From Streptomyces iconiensis (lineage in GTDB: Bacteria > Actinomycetota > Actinomycetes > Streptomycetales > Streptomycetaceae), in assembly GCF_028657195.3 (NCBI RefSeq), contig NZ_JANCPR020000019.1:62001-126000 (forward strand): DNA of 64,000 nucleotides, written 5' to 3'. Position numbers and translations under genes: made by a program. Within the stretch, counting starts at the first letter, position 1, and each line of letters begins with the position of its first letter. Positions 42,909-52,540 of this stretch are shown in pieces. The notes beneath the pieces were generated by a model. It was not told where the DNA came from. It saw only the letters and a list, made by a program, of their open reading frames with translations, and searched no databases.

Positions 42909-43297
42909 CACCCTCCTCCCTCATGCCCGTCCCGCGGTGGTGAGTTGAGAGCACGGTAGGGCGCCCTCCAATTAAACACAACAGTCGTTACGAGAAAGGT
43001 GCGGGGGCCTCACGAGGCATCGAACAGGGAGACCGACGGGTGAGCGACGAGGGCGACGAGGGCGACGAGGACGAGGAAGGCGGAGCCGAGCAGAGTGCCC
43101 TCAGCCGGGCCCGCCACCGCTGGTTCGGCGCCGACCCCTCCGCTCACCGGCGGGTCCTGCGCCACACCGGAGAACGGGAGCCCTCATCAGCCCGGAATCG
43201 GCCACTCGTCCACCGGGCAGCTGATCCGCCCCGTCCGTGCGACACCGCCGAGGCCCACGGTCACCGCGCGGGCGGACCGTCGATCGGCGTAGGTGCC
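42909..43297. other. Intergenic region
   Basis: About 390 bases with a low-complexity GAGGGCGACGAG-type repeat at ~43044-43080. No supported gene. Convergent with the lipid kinase gene. Confidence 0.4.
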
Positions 43298-44614
43298 TCA
43301 TCGTGTGCGTCCCATGGCGAGTGCGGTCATCCATCGCCAGTTCAGGGGAGAACTCGGCGCCTTTGTCCCGGGGCGGGTGCGGGGGACGAGGACGCGCAGG
43401 GCTCGCCGGCGCACGGTGCAGAGGACGGGGGTGGGCAACGTGAGTGCCTCACCGTCGACCGCGACAGGGATGTTCTCGGCCTCGGCTGAGATTTCCGCTC
43501 GGCGTGCCGTCAGGAAGTTGAGCGCCGGCGAGCGCTCTTCGCGCAGGGCCACGTCGGCCACCTGGACCGCGTCCTCCACCCGCACGCCGATGATTCCGAG
43601 CTTGCCCCCGTCGAGCCGGGTCCGCAGACTCGCGGCCGTGAGATCTGGGGTGGCGTAGGCGTTGTTGCTGACGAGGACCGCCTGCTGCCCGGCGAGCTGT
43701 CGCTCACCGGCGGTCACTTGCAGGCGTCGGTCCTTCTCCCCGAGCAGGTCGGGCAGGAGACCGAAGGCGGTTTCCGACTTCGCGTCGCGGTACTCGGGGC
43801 GCTGGACGATGTCCGCGTACACCCCGAACGACACGGTGTTGACGAAGGGCCGCCCGTTGACCGAGCCCAGGTCGACGCGGAGTTCTTCGCCGTCGGTCAG
43901 CGCGTCGAGGCAACGGGCCGGATCCGTACGGTCGAGGCCGAGGTCCATGGCGAAGTGGTTGCGCGTTCCTGCCGAGATCACCAGGAACGGGAGATCGTGT
44001 TCGACTGCCACCGCCGCGACCAGCGCCTGAGTGCCGTCGCCGCCCGCCACCCCCAGCAGATCGGCGCCCTCGGCCACGGCCCCGCGCGCCAGCGCCTCCA
44101 CGTCAGGGCCGCCGCCCTGTGTGTCGAGCAGGTGTACCTGGGCGCCCATCTGTTCCGCCTGCCCCACCAGCCCGAAGCGGCCGACCTTTCCACCGCCCGA
44201 CTCCGGGTTCATGATCAGTACGGGCCGCCGGGGCGCCGGCCCGGTCCTGCCGCGCATCACGTACGCCTCCCCGGTGGCGCGCAGGGCGGCCCGCGCACAG
44301 ATCAGAGCCACGCCGTACAGCGCGAGGGCCAGGAGTTCGTGGCCCCACACGTCTTCCCGGATCCAGTGGAGAAGCGCTCCGAGTGGTGCCCCGACCGCAA
44401 GGAGCGCACCGAGCAGCCGGAGCGGGCCACGGCGGGCGCCCAGCCACCACAGCCCCACGGCGGAGACGACAATGCCGCCGAGCCCGCTCAGGAAGATCAG
44501 CGGGCCGGCCTCCACCAGCGCCAGGAGCAGGACGCCGAGTGCGGCAGCCAGTGCCAGAAGAGCGCAGCGGGCCAGGAGCCGCGCCGTTCCCCACCTGCCT
44601 CCGGATGCGCCCAC
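43298..44614 (-). CDS. Membrane-attached diacylglycerol/lipid kinase
   Basis: 438-aa protein. The N-terminal ~140 residues contain four to five hydrophobic segments (LLALAAALGVLLLALVEAGP, IFLSGLGGIVVSAVGLWWLG and others). They are followed by a DAGK catalytic domain: LIMNPESGGGKVGRFGL, the nucleotide loop GVAGGDGTQALVAAVA, SAGTRNHFAMDLGL, and VNTVSFGVYADIV. It probably phosphorylates a lipid alcohol at the membrane; the exact lipid is unknown. The start is GTG 44614 with GGAGG 7 nt upstream; other in-frame GTGs lie just before it. Stand-alone gene. Confidence 0.85.
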   Translation of the reverse strand: MGASGGRWGTARLLARCALLALAAALGVLLLALVEAGPLIFLSGLGGIVVSAVGLWWLGARRGPLRLLGALLAVGAPLGALLHWIREDVWGHELLALALYGVALICARAALRATGEAYVMRGRTGPAPRRPVLIMNPESGGGKVGRFGLVGQAEQMGAQVHLLDTQGGGPDVEALARGAVAEGADLLGVAGGDGTQALVAAVAVEHDLPFLVISAGTRNHFAMDLGLDRTDPARCLDALTDGEELRVDLGSVNGRPFVNTVSFGVYADIVQRPEYRDAKSETAFGLLPDLLGEKDRRLQVTAGERQLAGQQAVLVSNNAYATPDLTAASLRTRLDGGKLGIIGVRVEDAVQVADVALREERSPALNFLTARRAEISAEAENIPVAVDGEALTLPTPVLCTVRRRALRVLVPRTRPGTKAPSSPLNWRWMTALAMGRTR

Positions 44615-45000
44615 CGCCACCACCTCCGGGTCCCAGCCTCTCCCACCCGGTACGCTCCGGCGCTCCGGGCCGCGCCGAGCGGGAGACGCTCCCGGCCGGC
44701 TGTCAGCCGCGCGGTGCGGAGGCGAAGGTCCTCGGTAGCGCGGACATGTCCCGCAACTTCGCGAGAGCGACGCCCGCCCCCTCTGGCATCCGCTGACGCG
44801 CGAGGGCCTCCGCCGCCCTTCCCCGAACGGGGTCGGCAGCACCCCAGGACTGAGACGCCGCAGGCCAACGGCTCATCGTGCCGCGCCCGTTCACCCAAAA
44901 CCCGAGGGGCTGCGGGCGAAGCAGGCCCGGCACCGGCGTGCCACGGTCACGCGCATCCGCCGGACGGGCGGCACCGTCCTCCCGTCCGTGGCCGCCCGGT
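44615..45000. other. Intergenic region
   Basis: About 385 bases between two genes on the reverse strand. Very GC-rich with no recognisable coding signal; it presumably holds the kinase promoter. Confidence 0.4.
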
Positions 45001-46416
45001 TCAGGCGGGGAGCGGCATGCCCGCGGCGTGGAACAGTCGGTCGCGGGAGGCCGCCGCCTCGTCGAAGACGGCGTCGCCGCCCTTCAGTACGCCGTTCTCC
45101 TTGAGGACGTCACCGGCCACCATGACCAGGTCGACGTTGCCGGCGTGCCCGCCGGCGACGATCGTGGCGGCGGCGTCCGTGGCGGGCAGCATGTTGGCGT
45201 GGTCGAGGCGGATCATGACGAGGTCGGCCGCCTTGCCGGGGGTCAGGCTGCCGGTGCGGTCGTCGATCCCCGCCGCGCGAGCGCCTTCGATGGTCGCGAA
45301 GGACAGCAGGTCGGCGGCATCGAACGTGGGCAGGCCGGGGACACGGTCCATCGGACCGGCAGCGCCGGCGAGGATCAACTGCTGATAGGCGAGCGTCGCG
45401 CGCATGACGCCGAACATGTCGCCGCTCACGATCGTCTCGGTGTCCACGCTCAGGCTCGGGCGGACACCGGCGGCCAGCAGCCGGTTGGTGGCGGGCTGGC
45501 CGAGGCCCGGCATGAAGACCTCCAGGGCGCCGGCCACGGACGCGGTGGCGCCGCGCGCGGCCAGCATCCTGAGCTCCTCGTCGGTCGACGTGCACAGGTG
45601 GATGAACGTCATGTCCGAGGCCAGCAGCCCCGACTCCTCAAGTTGCCGGACGGCCTGCTGCTTCGCCCCCCACTCGCCGAGCCCCACGTGCATGCTGATG
45701 CGCAGGTCCAGTTCCCTGGCGAGCCGGATGTCCCGCTCGGCCACATCGGCGGTGGACAGCTCGGGGCCGCGGAGCATCGCGTTCAGCGTGACCCGTGCCG
45801 AGTCGTCGGACAGGACCTCGTTGCGGATGCGCCGGATGTCTTCGGGGTGCGTACGGTCACTGCCGAACTGCCACTGTTCGGCCTCCGTGGACGGCCACCC
45901 GTGGTCGAAGACGGCCCGGATGCCCGACTCCCAGTGCGCCGCGATCGCCGCGTCCGAGTGCTCGGGACTGTTGCTGATGTGGGACTCGTCCCGCACCGTC
46001 GTCACCCCCGAGTCGAGGGACATCAGGTCCGCCGCCAGGTTGCCGGTGTGCACGTCGCGGGGGTCGAAGTGCTGGCCGAGGCCGATCTGCACCTGGTTGC
46101 GGTATTCCTGGTAGGTCCAGGCGGGGCCCAGGTTGCGCAGCGCGCCCTGCCAGTTGTGGCGGTGGGTGTCGATGAAGCCGGGCAGCACGGCGTTGCCTGT
46201 GCCGTCGATGATCCGGGCCCGGTCGTCGGACAGGTCCCGGCCGACTTCGGTGATCCTGCCGTCGGCGACGAGCACGTCACCCACCAGGGTGCCGAGCTCC
46301 TCGTCCTGCGTCATCAGATACGCACCCTTGATCAGAATGCGGTCCTTGTTCCGGGCCTCATTGGGCTGGTCGGTCTGGTCGATCTGGTTGGGCTGGTCGG
46401 TCTGGCCGTGAGACAT
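45001..46416 (-). CDS. Amidohydrolase (cytosine deaminase/ATZ-TRZ-like)
   Basis: 471-aa metal-dependent hydrolase of the amidohydrolase superfamily. Metal ligands visible: LPGFIDTHRHNWQGALRN (HxH), ISMHVGLGEW (His), TFIHLCTSTDEE (His), LSVDTET (Asp). A composite beta-sandwich is formed by the termini (LVGDVLVADGRITEVG; LTPGKAADLVMIRLD). The N-terminus has a tandem low-complexity TDQPN repeat. ATG 46416 has AGGAA 8 nt upstream. It is followed upstream by a DMT exporter gene on the same strand, suggesting uptake or export of its substrate. Likely a deaminase of a heterocyclic or aromatic amine; not certain. Confidence 0.88.
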   Translation of the reverse strand: MSHGQTDQPNQIDQTDQPNEARNKDRILIKGAYLMTQDEELGTLVGDVLVADGRITEVGRDLSDDRARIIDGTGNAVLPGFIDTHRHNWQGALRNLGPAWTYQEYRNQVQIGLGQHFDPRDVHTGNLAADLMSLDSGVTTVRDESHISNSPEHSDAAIAAHWESGIRAVFDHGWPSTEAEQWQFGSDRTHPEDIRRIRNEVLSDDSARVTLNAMLRGPELSTADVAERDIRLARELDLRISMHVGLGEWGAKQQAVRQLEESGLLASDMTFIHLCTSTDEELRMLAARGATASVAGALEVFMPGLGQPATNRLLAAGVRPSLSVDTETIVSGDMFGVMRATLAYQQLILAGAAGPMDRVPGLPTFDAADLLSFATIEGARAAGIDDRTGSLTPGKAADLVMIRLDHANMLPATDAAATIVAGGHAGNVDLVMVAGDVLKENGVLKGGDAVFDEAAASRDRLFHAAGMPLPA

Positions 46417-46472
46417 CTTTCGTTCCTTTCGTGCCATGTACGGCACTGTTCTGTCCGTGGGCGAAGGGGTGA

Positions 46473-47510
46473 TCACTGCCCGGTCGTGCCACGCGGTCGC
46501 CGGGAGGCGATCCAGACGGCGGCGAAGGTGAGCAACGCGCCGGCGATGGTGAGGACGGAGGGAGACTGGCCGCCGGAGGGGGCCAGGAAGTCCAGGGCGA
46601 TCGAACTGGCCAGTTGTCCCGCGATCGAGGCCATGCTGAGCAGCAGGACACCGATGCGGCGTACGAGGAGCGCCGAGGCGCCGATGAACACCACGCCGCA
46701 CAGGCCACCGAGGTAGACCCACCAACTGGTGGGCAGCGGGTGCCCCGACGTCCCCTGGAAGAGGGTCTTCACGCCCCAGGCGGCGACGAGAAACACCGCT
46801 CCGACACAGAAGTTGAGCCAGGTCGCCGCGAGGGGCGAGCCCGACGCGGCGGCCGACGCCCCGTTCAGGGCCTGCTGCACGCCGAGCAGGAAGCCGGCGG
46901 CTATCGCGGCGAGGGCCGGCAGGACGATCTCGACGGGTGCCGGGGTGTCGGTGAAGCGGGGCAGGGCGGAGACGACCGCGGCTACCAGGATGACGGCCGC
47001 TCCCGTGAGCCGCGCCGCGACCGGGCGTTGCCGCAGACCGCCGCCGATGCCCCGGGCGTCCACGATCAGCCCGGCGAGGGTCTGGCCTGCGATGGCCGAC
47101 ACGGTGAACACGGCGATACCGGTGACCAGCGCGGCGGTCGACTGAGCCAGGGCGAACGTGCCACCGAGTACACCGGCCAGCAGATAGCGGCGGGGAAACC
47201 GGCCTTCGCGGGCTGCCCCGACCAGGCGGCCCAGCGCACCGCGCAGTCCTCGGGAGAAGAGCGCGAGGACGGACAGCAGCACGAGCCCGCCGGTGAAACT
47301 GATGGCCGCAGCGGCGATGCCATCGTCGAGGCGATGACTGAGCTCGCCGTTCAGACGGGCCTGTACCGGTACCACCATGCCGGCGGCGATGGCCGCCGCG
47401 ACGGCCAGGTAGCCGCCGCGCTGAACGGCCGGGCGGGAGTGCCCCGGCGGCTGAGGACCGGGCCCGGCGGTACGGCGGCCCGGTTCGGGCGGTGCGGTGG
47501 GAGTGCTCAT
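46473..47510 (-). CDS. DMT-superfamily transporter (DUF606/YdcZ-like)
   Basis: 345-aa inner-membrane protein with about ten hydrophobic helices and an internal duplication, typical of paired DUF606 (YdcZ) transporters of the drug/metabolite family. Examples: GYLAVAAAIAAGMVVPVQARLN at the start of half 1 and FLLGVQQALNGASAAASGSP in half 2. The Q-x-x-x-N segment in both halves is characteristic. ATG 47510 has GAAGGAA upstream. The order NAD(P)-reductase, transporter, amidohydrolase on one strand looks like a small catabolic unit. Confidence 0.88.
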   Translation of the reverse strand: MSTPTAPPEPGRRTAGPGPQPPGHSRPAVQRGGYLAVAAAIAAGMVVPVQARLNGELSHRLDDGIAAAAISFTGGLVLLSVLALFSRGLRGALGRLVGAAREGRFPRRYLLAGVLGGTFALAQSTAALVTGIAVFTVSAIAGQTLAGLIVDARGIGGGLRQRPVAARLTGAAVILVAAVVSALPRFTDTPAPVEIVLPALAAIAAGFLLGVQQALNGASAAASGSPLAATWLNFCVGAVFLVAAWGVKTLFQGTSGHPLPTSWWVYLGGLCGVVFIGASALLVRRIGVLLLSMASIAGQLASSIALDFLAPSGGQSPSVLTIAGALLTFAAVWIASRRPRGTTGQ

Positions 47511-47581
47511 GTCGATTCCTTCAAGCGGCAAAAGGGGTGCGCCCGGAGCGGGCCGGTCGTCCCGGCGGGGCGCGGTCCCGG

Positions 47582-48460
47582 TCAGAAGTCCGTGTTCGCG
47601 ATGTCGTCGAGGATCGAAGGACCCTTCGGCGACCAGCCGAGCACCCGTCGGGCGGTGTCGCCCGCGGCCTGCTGGTCGAGCAGCAGGGCCTCGCCGAGCA
47701 GGCCCAGCCGGTCCAGCGTCTGCACGACCGGCTCGGACTCGACCCGTCCGGCCAGGCCGACGGTGCGGCTCACCGCTTCGCTGATCTCCCGCACGGTGGG
47801 GTTCACGCCGCCGGTGCCGAGGAAGTAGGAACCGGCCGGTGCCTTCTCCAGCGCGAGTACGTACAGCTCGGCCAGGTCGTCCACGTGTACGGTGCTCCAG
47901 TGCTGGTCACCGGGGCCGACCATGGTGAGCGCCGGAGTCTTTCCGGCACCTCGCGGACCGGCGGCGACGAGGTTGAGCAGGCCGCCGCCATGGCCGTGGA
48001 CCACCGCCGGGGCGACCACCGAGGTGCGGACGCCCCGCGCCTCGCGTACGCGCTGGGCGAGCGGCACCCGCCAGGCGGCCAGCCGCGGGGCGTTCATGGC
48101 GGTCGACTCGGTGATCGCCGAACCGCTGCCGTGCACCCAGATGCCGGTGGTGTGCACGAACGGCCGGTCCGTGTTCCGCAGCGCGCGCAGGAAGCTCGCG
48201 ACGGCGGTCTCGTCGACGGCCGCGCTGGTCTCGTCACCCGGCGAGGCCACATGGATCACGCCGTCCCGCACGGCCGCGAGTTCCTCCAGGGTGTGGCCGT
48301 CGGACAGGTCGGCGATCACCGGCTCCGCGCCCTTGGCCCGCACCGGCTCGGCCTTTTCGGCGGAGCGGACCACGGCGGCCACCTCATGTCCCCCGGAGAT
48401 GAGCCGGTCGAGCACCGCGGCCCCGATGTAGCCGGTGCCGCCGGTGAGCAGTACGCGCAT
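47582..48460 (-). CDS. NAD(P)-dependent atypical/extended SDR
   Basis: 292-aa reductase/epimerase-type protein. TGGTGYIGAAVLDRLISGGH binds the nucleotide, VIHVASPGDETSAAVD continues the fold, and the YxxxK site is not conserved (the region reads RVPLAQRVREA), as in atypical SDRs. C-terminal motifs are HVDDLAELYVLALEKAPAGS. It is divergent from the LysR gene at 48587, and the 126-bp intergenic region probably carries LysR sites. Start ATG 48460 with a weak AAAGAGA site. Substrate unknown. Confidence 0.85.
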   Translation of the reverse strand: MRVLLTGGTGYIGAAVLDRLISGGHEVAAVVRSAEKAEPVRAKGAEPVIADLSDGHTLEELAAVRDGVIHVASPGDETSAAVDETAVASFLRALRNTDRPFVHTTGIWVHGSGSAITESTAMNAPRLAAWRVPLAQRVREARGVRTSVVAPAVVHGHGGGLLNLVAAGPRGAGKTPALTMVGPGDQHWSTVHVDDLAELYVLALEKAPAGSYFLGTGGVNPTVREISEAVSRTVGLAGRVESEPVVQTLDRLGLLGEALLLDQQAAGDTARRVLGWSPKGPSILDDIANTDF

Positions 48461-48586
48461 GATGGATCTCTTTCGTTGACGTTCCGTGGGCGGGGCGTCG
48501 GCCCGCAAGACAACGGTCGTTTCCCCCGGCTATCGTGTCCAACGAATGTTCCCGAATACGCGATCGCCAGCACCGATTAATCAGGA

Positions 48587-49492
48587 GTGGGTGTGGACCA
48601 GAGACGGCTGGAGTACTTCCTCACGGTCGCCGAGGAGCTGAACTTCACGCGGGCGGCCGAGCGGCTGCACGTCACGCAGTCCACGCTCTCGGCCGGTATC
48701 AAGGCCCTGGAGCAGGAGCTGAGAGCCGAACTGCTGCTCCGCTCCACGCGGTCGGTACGGCTGACGGAGGCCGGTTCGGCGTTCCTGCCCGAAGCGCGCA
48801 CCGCGATCGAGTCCCTCGACCGGGCCCGGGCCGCCGTGGAGCCGCTCGCCAAGGGCTTGCGCGGCAGCCTCACCGTGGGCGTACTCAGCGGGCTGACCGT
48901 GATCGACGTGCCCGCCCTGGCGGGCGACTTCCACCGGCGCCACCCCGAGGTCCGGCTGCGCACCGAGACCTCGCAGCGCGGTACCTCCGGGCTGATCGAG
49001 AAGATCAAGGAGTCGCACATCGACGTGGCCTTCGTGGGCGCCAACCTCAAGGACGACCAGCTCAGGACGATGGCCATCAAGAAGTACGACATCCAACTGC
49101 TGGTCCCCGCCGACCACCGCCTGTCCGGCCGGAAGAGCGTGCGAGTGCGGGACATCGCCGACGAGTCCTTCGTCGACATGCCCGCGGGCTTCGGCCAACG
49201 CCAGCTCGTGGACGACGCGTTCACCAGGGCGGAGCTGTCCCGCCGTGTGCTGATCGAGGTCTCCGACATCACGACGATCGCGGACTACGTGGCACACGGC
49301 CTGGGCGTGGCGCTGCTCCCCCCGGACTTCGCGGAGCCGGCCGGGGACGCGGTGCGGGTCGTCCCTCTCGTGGACGCCCGTCTCTCCTGGACGCTCAGCG
49401 TGGTCGCCTCGGCAACCCGCCCGCCGACCCGCGCACTGCACGCCTTCCTCGACCTCATCCCGCACCACATCCACCGCGACCGCGTGTTCTGA
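48587..49492 (+). CDS. LysR-type transcriptional regulator
   Basis: 301-aa regulator. The N-terminal HTH RRLEYFLTVAEELNFTRAAE, followed by RLHVTQSTLSAGIKALEQEL, is unmistakable. The effector domain has LTVGVLSGLTVIDVPAL and VAHGLGVALLPPDF. The GTG start sits after AGGAG. It diverges from the SDR/DMT/amidohydrolase strand, the usual LysR-target layout, so it is the likely activator of those genes. Confidence 0.93.
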   Translation: MGVDQRRLEYFLTVAEELNFTRAAERLHVTQSTLSAGIKALEQELRAELLLRSTRSVRLTEAGSAFLPEARTAIESLDRARAAVEPLAKGLRGSLTVGVLSGLTVIDVPALAGDFHRRHPEVRLRTETSQRGTSGLIEKIKESHIDVAFVGANLKDDQLRTMAIKKYDIQLLVPADHRLSGRKSVRVRDIADESFVDMPAGFGQRQLVDDAFTRAELSRRVLIEVSDITTIADYVAHGLGVALLPPDFAEPAGDAVRVVPLVDARLSWTLSVVASATRPPTRALHAFLDLIPHHIHRDRVF

Positions 49493-49951
49493 AGCGACGA
49501 ACACCCCCGGGCTCGCACGGACGGGAGGCGCACTCCCGACCGAGGCTCCGCTGAAAGCACCCCGTCACGTCCGGCAACCCTGTTGGTGCCGGCGCTACTT
49601 CGGCGTACTGGAGCTGCCTGAGCCGGTGTCTGACCGCGCGGGTGATCTCGCTGAGGTCTGCGGCGGCGAGGTTTTCGCTGTCACGCTCGGCCAGCGGCCA
49701 GCGGCCAAACACCCTCGCTCGGGTTCAGATCCGGTAGCCCGGGATGATGCGCAGGGAGAACACCGACCCGGATGCCCCCGAAGCCGGATGGGCCCTGTCA
49801 TCAGGCGGAGCCGGTTCCCGCCGCCGAGTGGGAGCACTCTCGCAAGGCGCCTCGTCACAATTTCTCTGAGCTGCGGTGATGTCCCACAGACCGGAGCTGG
49901 TGGCGGTCTACCGGCCTGGCCCGCGGCCCGGGATCGCGGTTGCTGACCAGA
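49493..49951. other. Intergenic region with an unidentified remnant
   Basis: About 460 bases. On the reverse strand near 49590-49712 there is ERDSENLAAADLSEITRAVR and a basic tail, which looks like real protein sequence but has no start context and matches no family I can name. The rest shows nothing. Confidence 0.35.
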
Positions 49952-50677
49952 TCACTCCGTTACGGGAATGCACTCATCGAGCAGGTCGACGACGTCGCGC
50001 CAGGCTCGCTGCGCGTGCTGTGGGTGGTAGCCGACGCCGGGGACCATGGGGTGGTCGACCGGCGGATGGTGGAAGGCGTGCAAGGCGCCGCCGTAGACCG
50101 CGAGGCGCCAGTCGACGCCCGCGGCCTGCATCTCAGCGGTGAACGCGCTCCGTTGCGCGGGCGACATGATCGGGTCTTCCGACCCGACCCCGGCCCACAC
50201 CGGGCAGCGAATGTGCACCGCCTCGCCCGGTCGGCCCGTGGTAGTTGCGTTGACTGTCCCGATCGCGCGCAGGTTGACGCCGTCGCGCCCGAGTTCCAGC
50301 GCGATGGCGCCCCCAGTGCCGTAGCCGACGGCGGCTATACGGTCAGGATCGGTCCGCGGTTCGGTGCGTAACACGTCGAGCGCCGCGTGGCCGATGGCTC
50401 GCATCCGGTCGGGGTCGTCGAGCAGCGGCATGCAACGGGCCAGCATCTCCTCGGGGTCGGCCAGATAGCGCCCACCGTGAAGGTCGAAGGCCAGCGCTAC
50501 GTATCCCAGCTCGGCGAGGGCATCGGCCCTGCGGCGCTCGACGTCGCTGAGCCCCGTGCCCTCTGGTCCGAGCAGCACCGCGGGCCGGTGGTCGACACCG
50601 GCCGGGAGCGCGAGGTGCCCGATCATCGTCAACCCGTCGGCCGGGTACTCGACCGTACGCGTCGTAATCGTTGTCAT
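49952..50677 (-). CDS. Dienelactone-hydrolase-like protein lacking the Cys nucleophile
   Basis: 241-aa alpha/beta-hydrolase of the DLH family. Family blocks are clear: AVLLGPEGTGLSDVERRRADALAELGYVALAFDLHG at the N-terminal half, GSEDPIM (Asp) and YGGALHAFHHPP (His). The nucleophile box, normally GYCFGG, reads GYGTGG, so the catalytic Cys is Gly. The Asp and His remain. It may be catalytically dead, bind a ligand, or use another group. ATG 50677. Neighbouring DNA downstream is full of mobile-element scraps. Confidence 0.82.
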   Translation of the reverse strand: MTTITTRTVEYPADGLTMIGHLALPAGVDHRPAVLLGPEGTGLSDVERRRADALAELGYVALAFDLHGGRYLADPEEMLARCMPLLDDPDRMRAIGHAALDVLRTEPRTDPDRIAAVGYGTGGAIALELGRDGVNLRAIGTVNATTTGRPGEAVHIRCPVWAGVGSEDPIMSPAQRSAFTAEMQAAGVDWRLAVYGGALHAFHHPPVDHPMVPGVGYHPQHAQRAWRDVVDLLDECIPVTE

Positions 50678-50799
50678 GGGTCTGGACTGTAGTGATCGTC
50701 GAGCCCGGTCCGGCCGGTGTTCCGCCGCCGGCAGAACAACCCGGGTATCCCAAATACGGCGATGGCGCACAAGCGTCACAACCCGATGGACCCATTCCG

Positions 50800-50990
50800 C
50801 CCCGAATGGACTCCTTCCGCCCCGAGCGGCAGGACCGCTACCGGCCGAAGGACCGCAAGCGCATCCCGCGGCGGATTCCGGACGAGCTGTTCAACGCGCT
50901 GTTCGCCGGGCTGAAGTATCACCGCGACCGGGCCCTGCTCGGCTTCTGGGTCTCCGCCGGCGCCCGGGCTGAGGAACTGCTTACGCGCTG
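50800..50990 (+). pseudogene. Tyrosine integrase fragment
   Basis: The frame gives RPKDRKRIPRRIPDELFNAL, followed by KYHRDRALLGFWVSAGARAEELL. This is the start of a phage-type integrase catalytic domain, including the first active-site Arg (GARAxELL). The rest of the domain is missing. It probably marks an old element end beside the 17-kb repeat-flanked region. Confidence 0.7.
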
Positions 50991-51162
50991 CGAGAAGGGT
51001 GTCCTTCCCGGCCGGCGGCTCATCGCCAGAATGCTGAGCGCCGACGCGTTCCCGATCGAACAGCTGGCGAAATGCCAGTCCAGCTCATGGACGTGGCTGG
51101 ACCCGGCAGGATTTCCAGAGGGAGATTCGAGCACCTGTGCTCGCGACAGTGTCGACCCCGCG

Positions 51163-51615
51163 CTACACGGGGCGAAGAACAGGGTCGATCCCGGCCAGGA
51201 TTTCGTGCAGCTGACGAGCCCCCAGAGCCGCGCGGTCGTCAGGGTCCCGCAACAGCTGCTCGCACAGCTGCATCGCGTCGTCCCGGTCCTTGGAGAAGAC
51301 GCTGAACACATCGAGGATTGCGGTGTGGATCCAATCGCTGTGGTTCGAGTCAGCGACTGCCAGCGCTGAGGCAACGACCGCCAACCCGATTTTGTCCTTT
51401 CGCCGGAGCACGGCTTCCGCAGTCACCCGGGTGACGAAGGTGTCACCGGGGTCGAGTACGAGGTCCAGCAGTGGCCCGACGGCCTCCTGCCTCTCGGCGA
51501 AGCCTGCCAGCCCGTGACCGGCATCCGCCCGGTCACGGTAGTCGTGACTTCGCCCGAGCTCTCGCAGCGCCATGACCGCTTCATACCGCCGATCTCTGTC
51601 CACCTGCTCACCCAC
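51163..51615 (-). CDS. HEAT-repeat protein
   Basis: 150-aa all-helical protein with three or four HEAT-like repeats (for example RYEAVMALRELGRSHDYRDR, VGPLLDLVLDPGDTFVTRVT, and the pair around LLRDPDDRAALGARQLHEIL). Such proteins are scaffolds. ATG 51615 has GGGTGAGC-like upstream bases; the ribosome site is weak. No operon partner. Similar single-copy small HEAT genes occur widely in Streptomyces. Confidence 0.65.
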   Translation of the reverse strand: MGEQVDRDRRYEAVMALRELGRSHDYRDRADAGHGLAGFAERQEAVGPLLDLVLDPGDTFVTRVTAEAVLRRKDKIGLAVVASALAVADSNHSDWIHTAILDVFSVFSKDRDDAMQLCEQLLRDPDDRAALGARQLHEILAGIDPVLRPV

Positions 51616-51889
51616 CCCTCCCGCGATGTGCGGTCAAGTACCACCAAGGCACCCTCATATGATCGCCGGGACAAACCCCAACGTTCGTTCCGGCGGATCA
51701 AGACGTCAAAGGCTCCATGACACGTACCGCACCTTGACGGAACAGGTCCGGTGTCTCTACGGAGACGAATTCGGACCGACGCCAGAGTGCGACCTCGACC
51801 ATAGGGAGCACCACTCGTCGAGGAACTGACTCTCGCTGACGCGGATTCAATCCTCGCCCTCCTCGACGAGCTCGGTCCGTTCGGTCGAA
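51616..51889. other. Short fragments of unknown origin
   Basis: About 275 bases with several short stop-interrupted frames on the + strand (one includes CRTLTEQVRCLYGDEFG-like text). Nothing can be named. Confidence 0.3.
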
Positions 51890-52476
51890 CTGGGCCTGAT
51901 TGACCGCTCCCTGACCTGCCGGTCCCCCATGGCCCGAAGGCCACCTCCGGGCGCTGCAGCAGGTCACAAGCCGTCAGGGCCCTCACGGTTTCGTCGGCCG
52001 CGAGGTCGCGGATGCTGTCCACTTTCTCCCGCACCGTGACCGGCGGGCCGTCGACCAAGCCCGCGGCCCGCTTGACCGCATTCCCGCTCCACTGGCACCG
52101 ACCCGTGCGCTCGTTCACCGGCGGGGCCCTGGCTCTGCTCGAACGCATCCGGCGCGGACGTCAGTATCCGGTGCACCCCGAACAACACGCCCTCCTGCCG
52201 CTGTTCGTCAGGCCATCGCCCCGTTACCCAGCGATACGTGCGGACCGTCTGGACCGTGTGGAAGGACGCCCCGATCTCCTCAGTGAAAGTCCTGAGCGAG
52301 GCTTCCACGCTCAGCGTTTCCTCGTCCTCGATATCCTCGATGGGCTGGTGCCCGCCGTGACCGCGTAACGGCTCACTCTCCAGAGCCATGTCGCCCACCG
52401 CGAACCGGCACCGGGCCACCGCGTGTACCAGCCCCACCCACTCCGTCACCAGCTCCTCGAACCGGTCGCGCGGCAC
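51890..52476 (-). pseudogene. DUF6192 gene, frameshifted and truncated
   Basis: The N-terminal part is open (RFEELVTEWVGLVHAVARCRF, ...SFHTVQTVRTYRWVTGRWP, ILTSAPDAF). After ~52130 the expected sequence continues in another frame (RAPPVNERTGRCQWSGNAVK, DSIRDLAADETVRALTACDL), and it stops being similar after LLQRPEVAF. This matches the DUF6192 family layout from memory of Streptomyces proteins. It is a broken copy next to the right repeat. Confidence 0.6.
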
Positions 52477-52540
52477 GTTGCCGATCGTCTGGCCACGGCA
52501 CTCACCCCCAAGGGCTGAATCTCCGGTGCCTTGGGGCGCC

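Noticed and set aside
35456..52540. An integrative element with att sites at a tRNA
   Set aside because: No tRNA at either end, and the flanking repeats are protein-coding homology of over 200 bp, better explained by homologous recombination.
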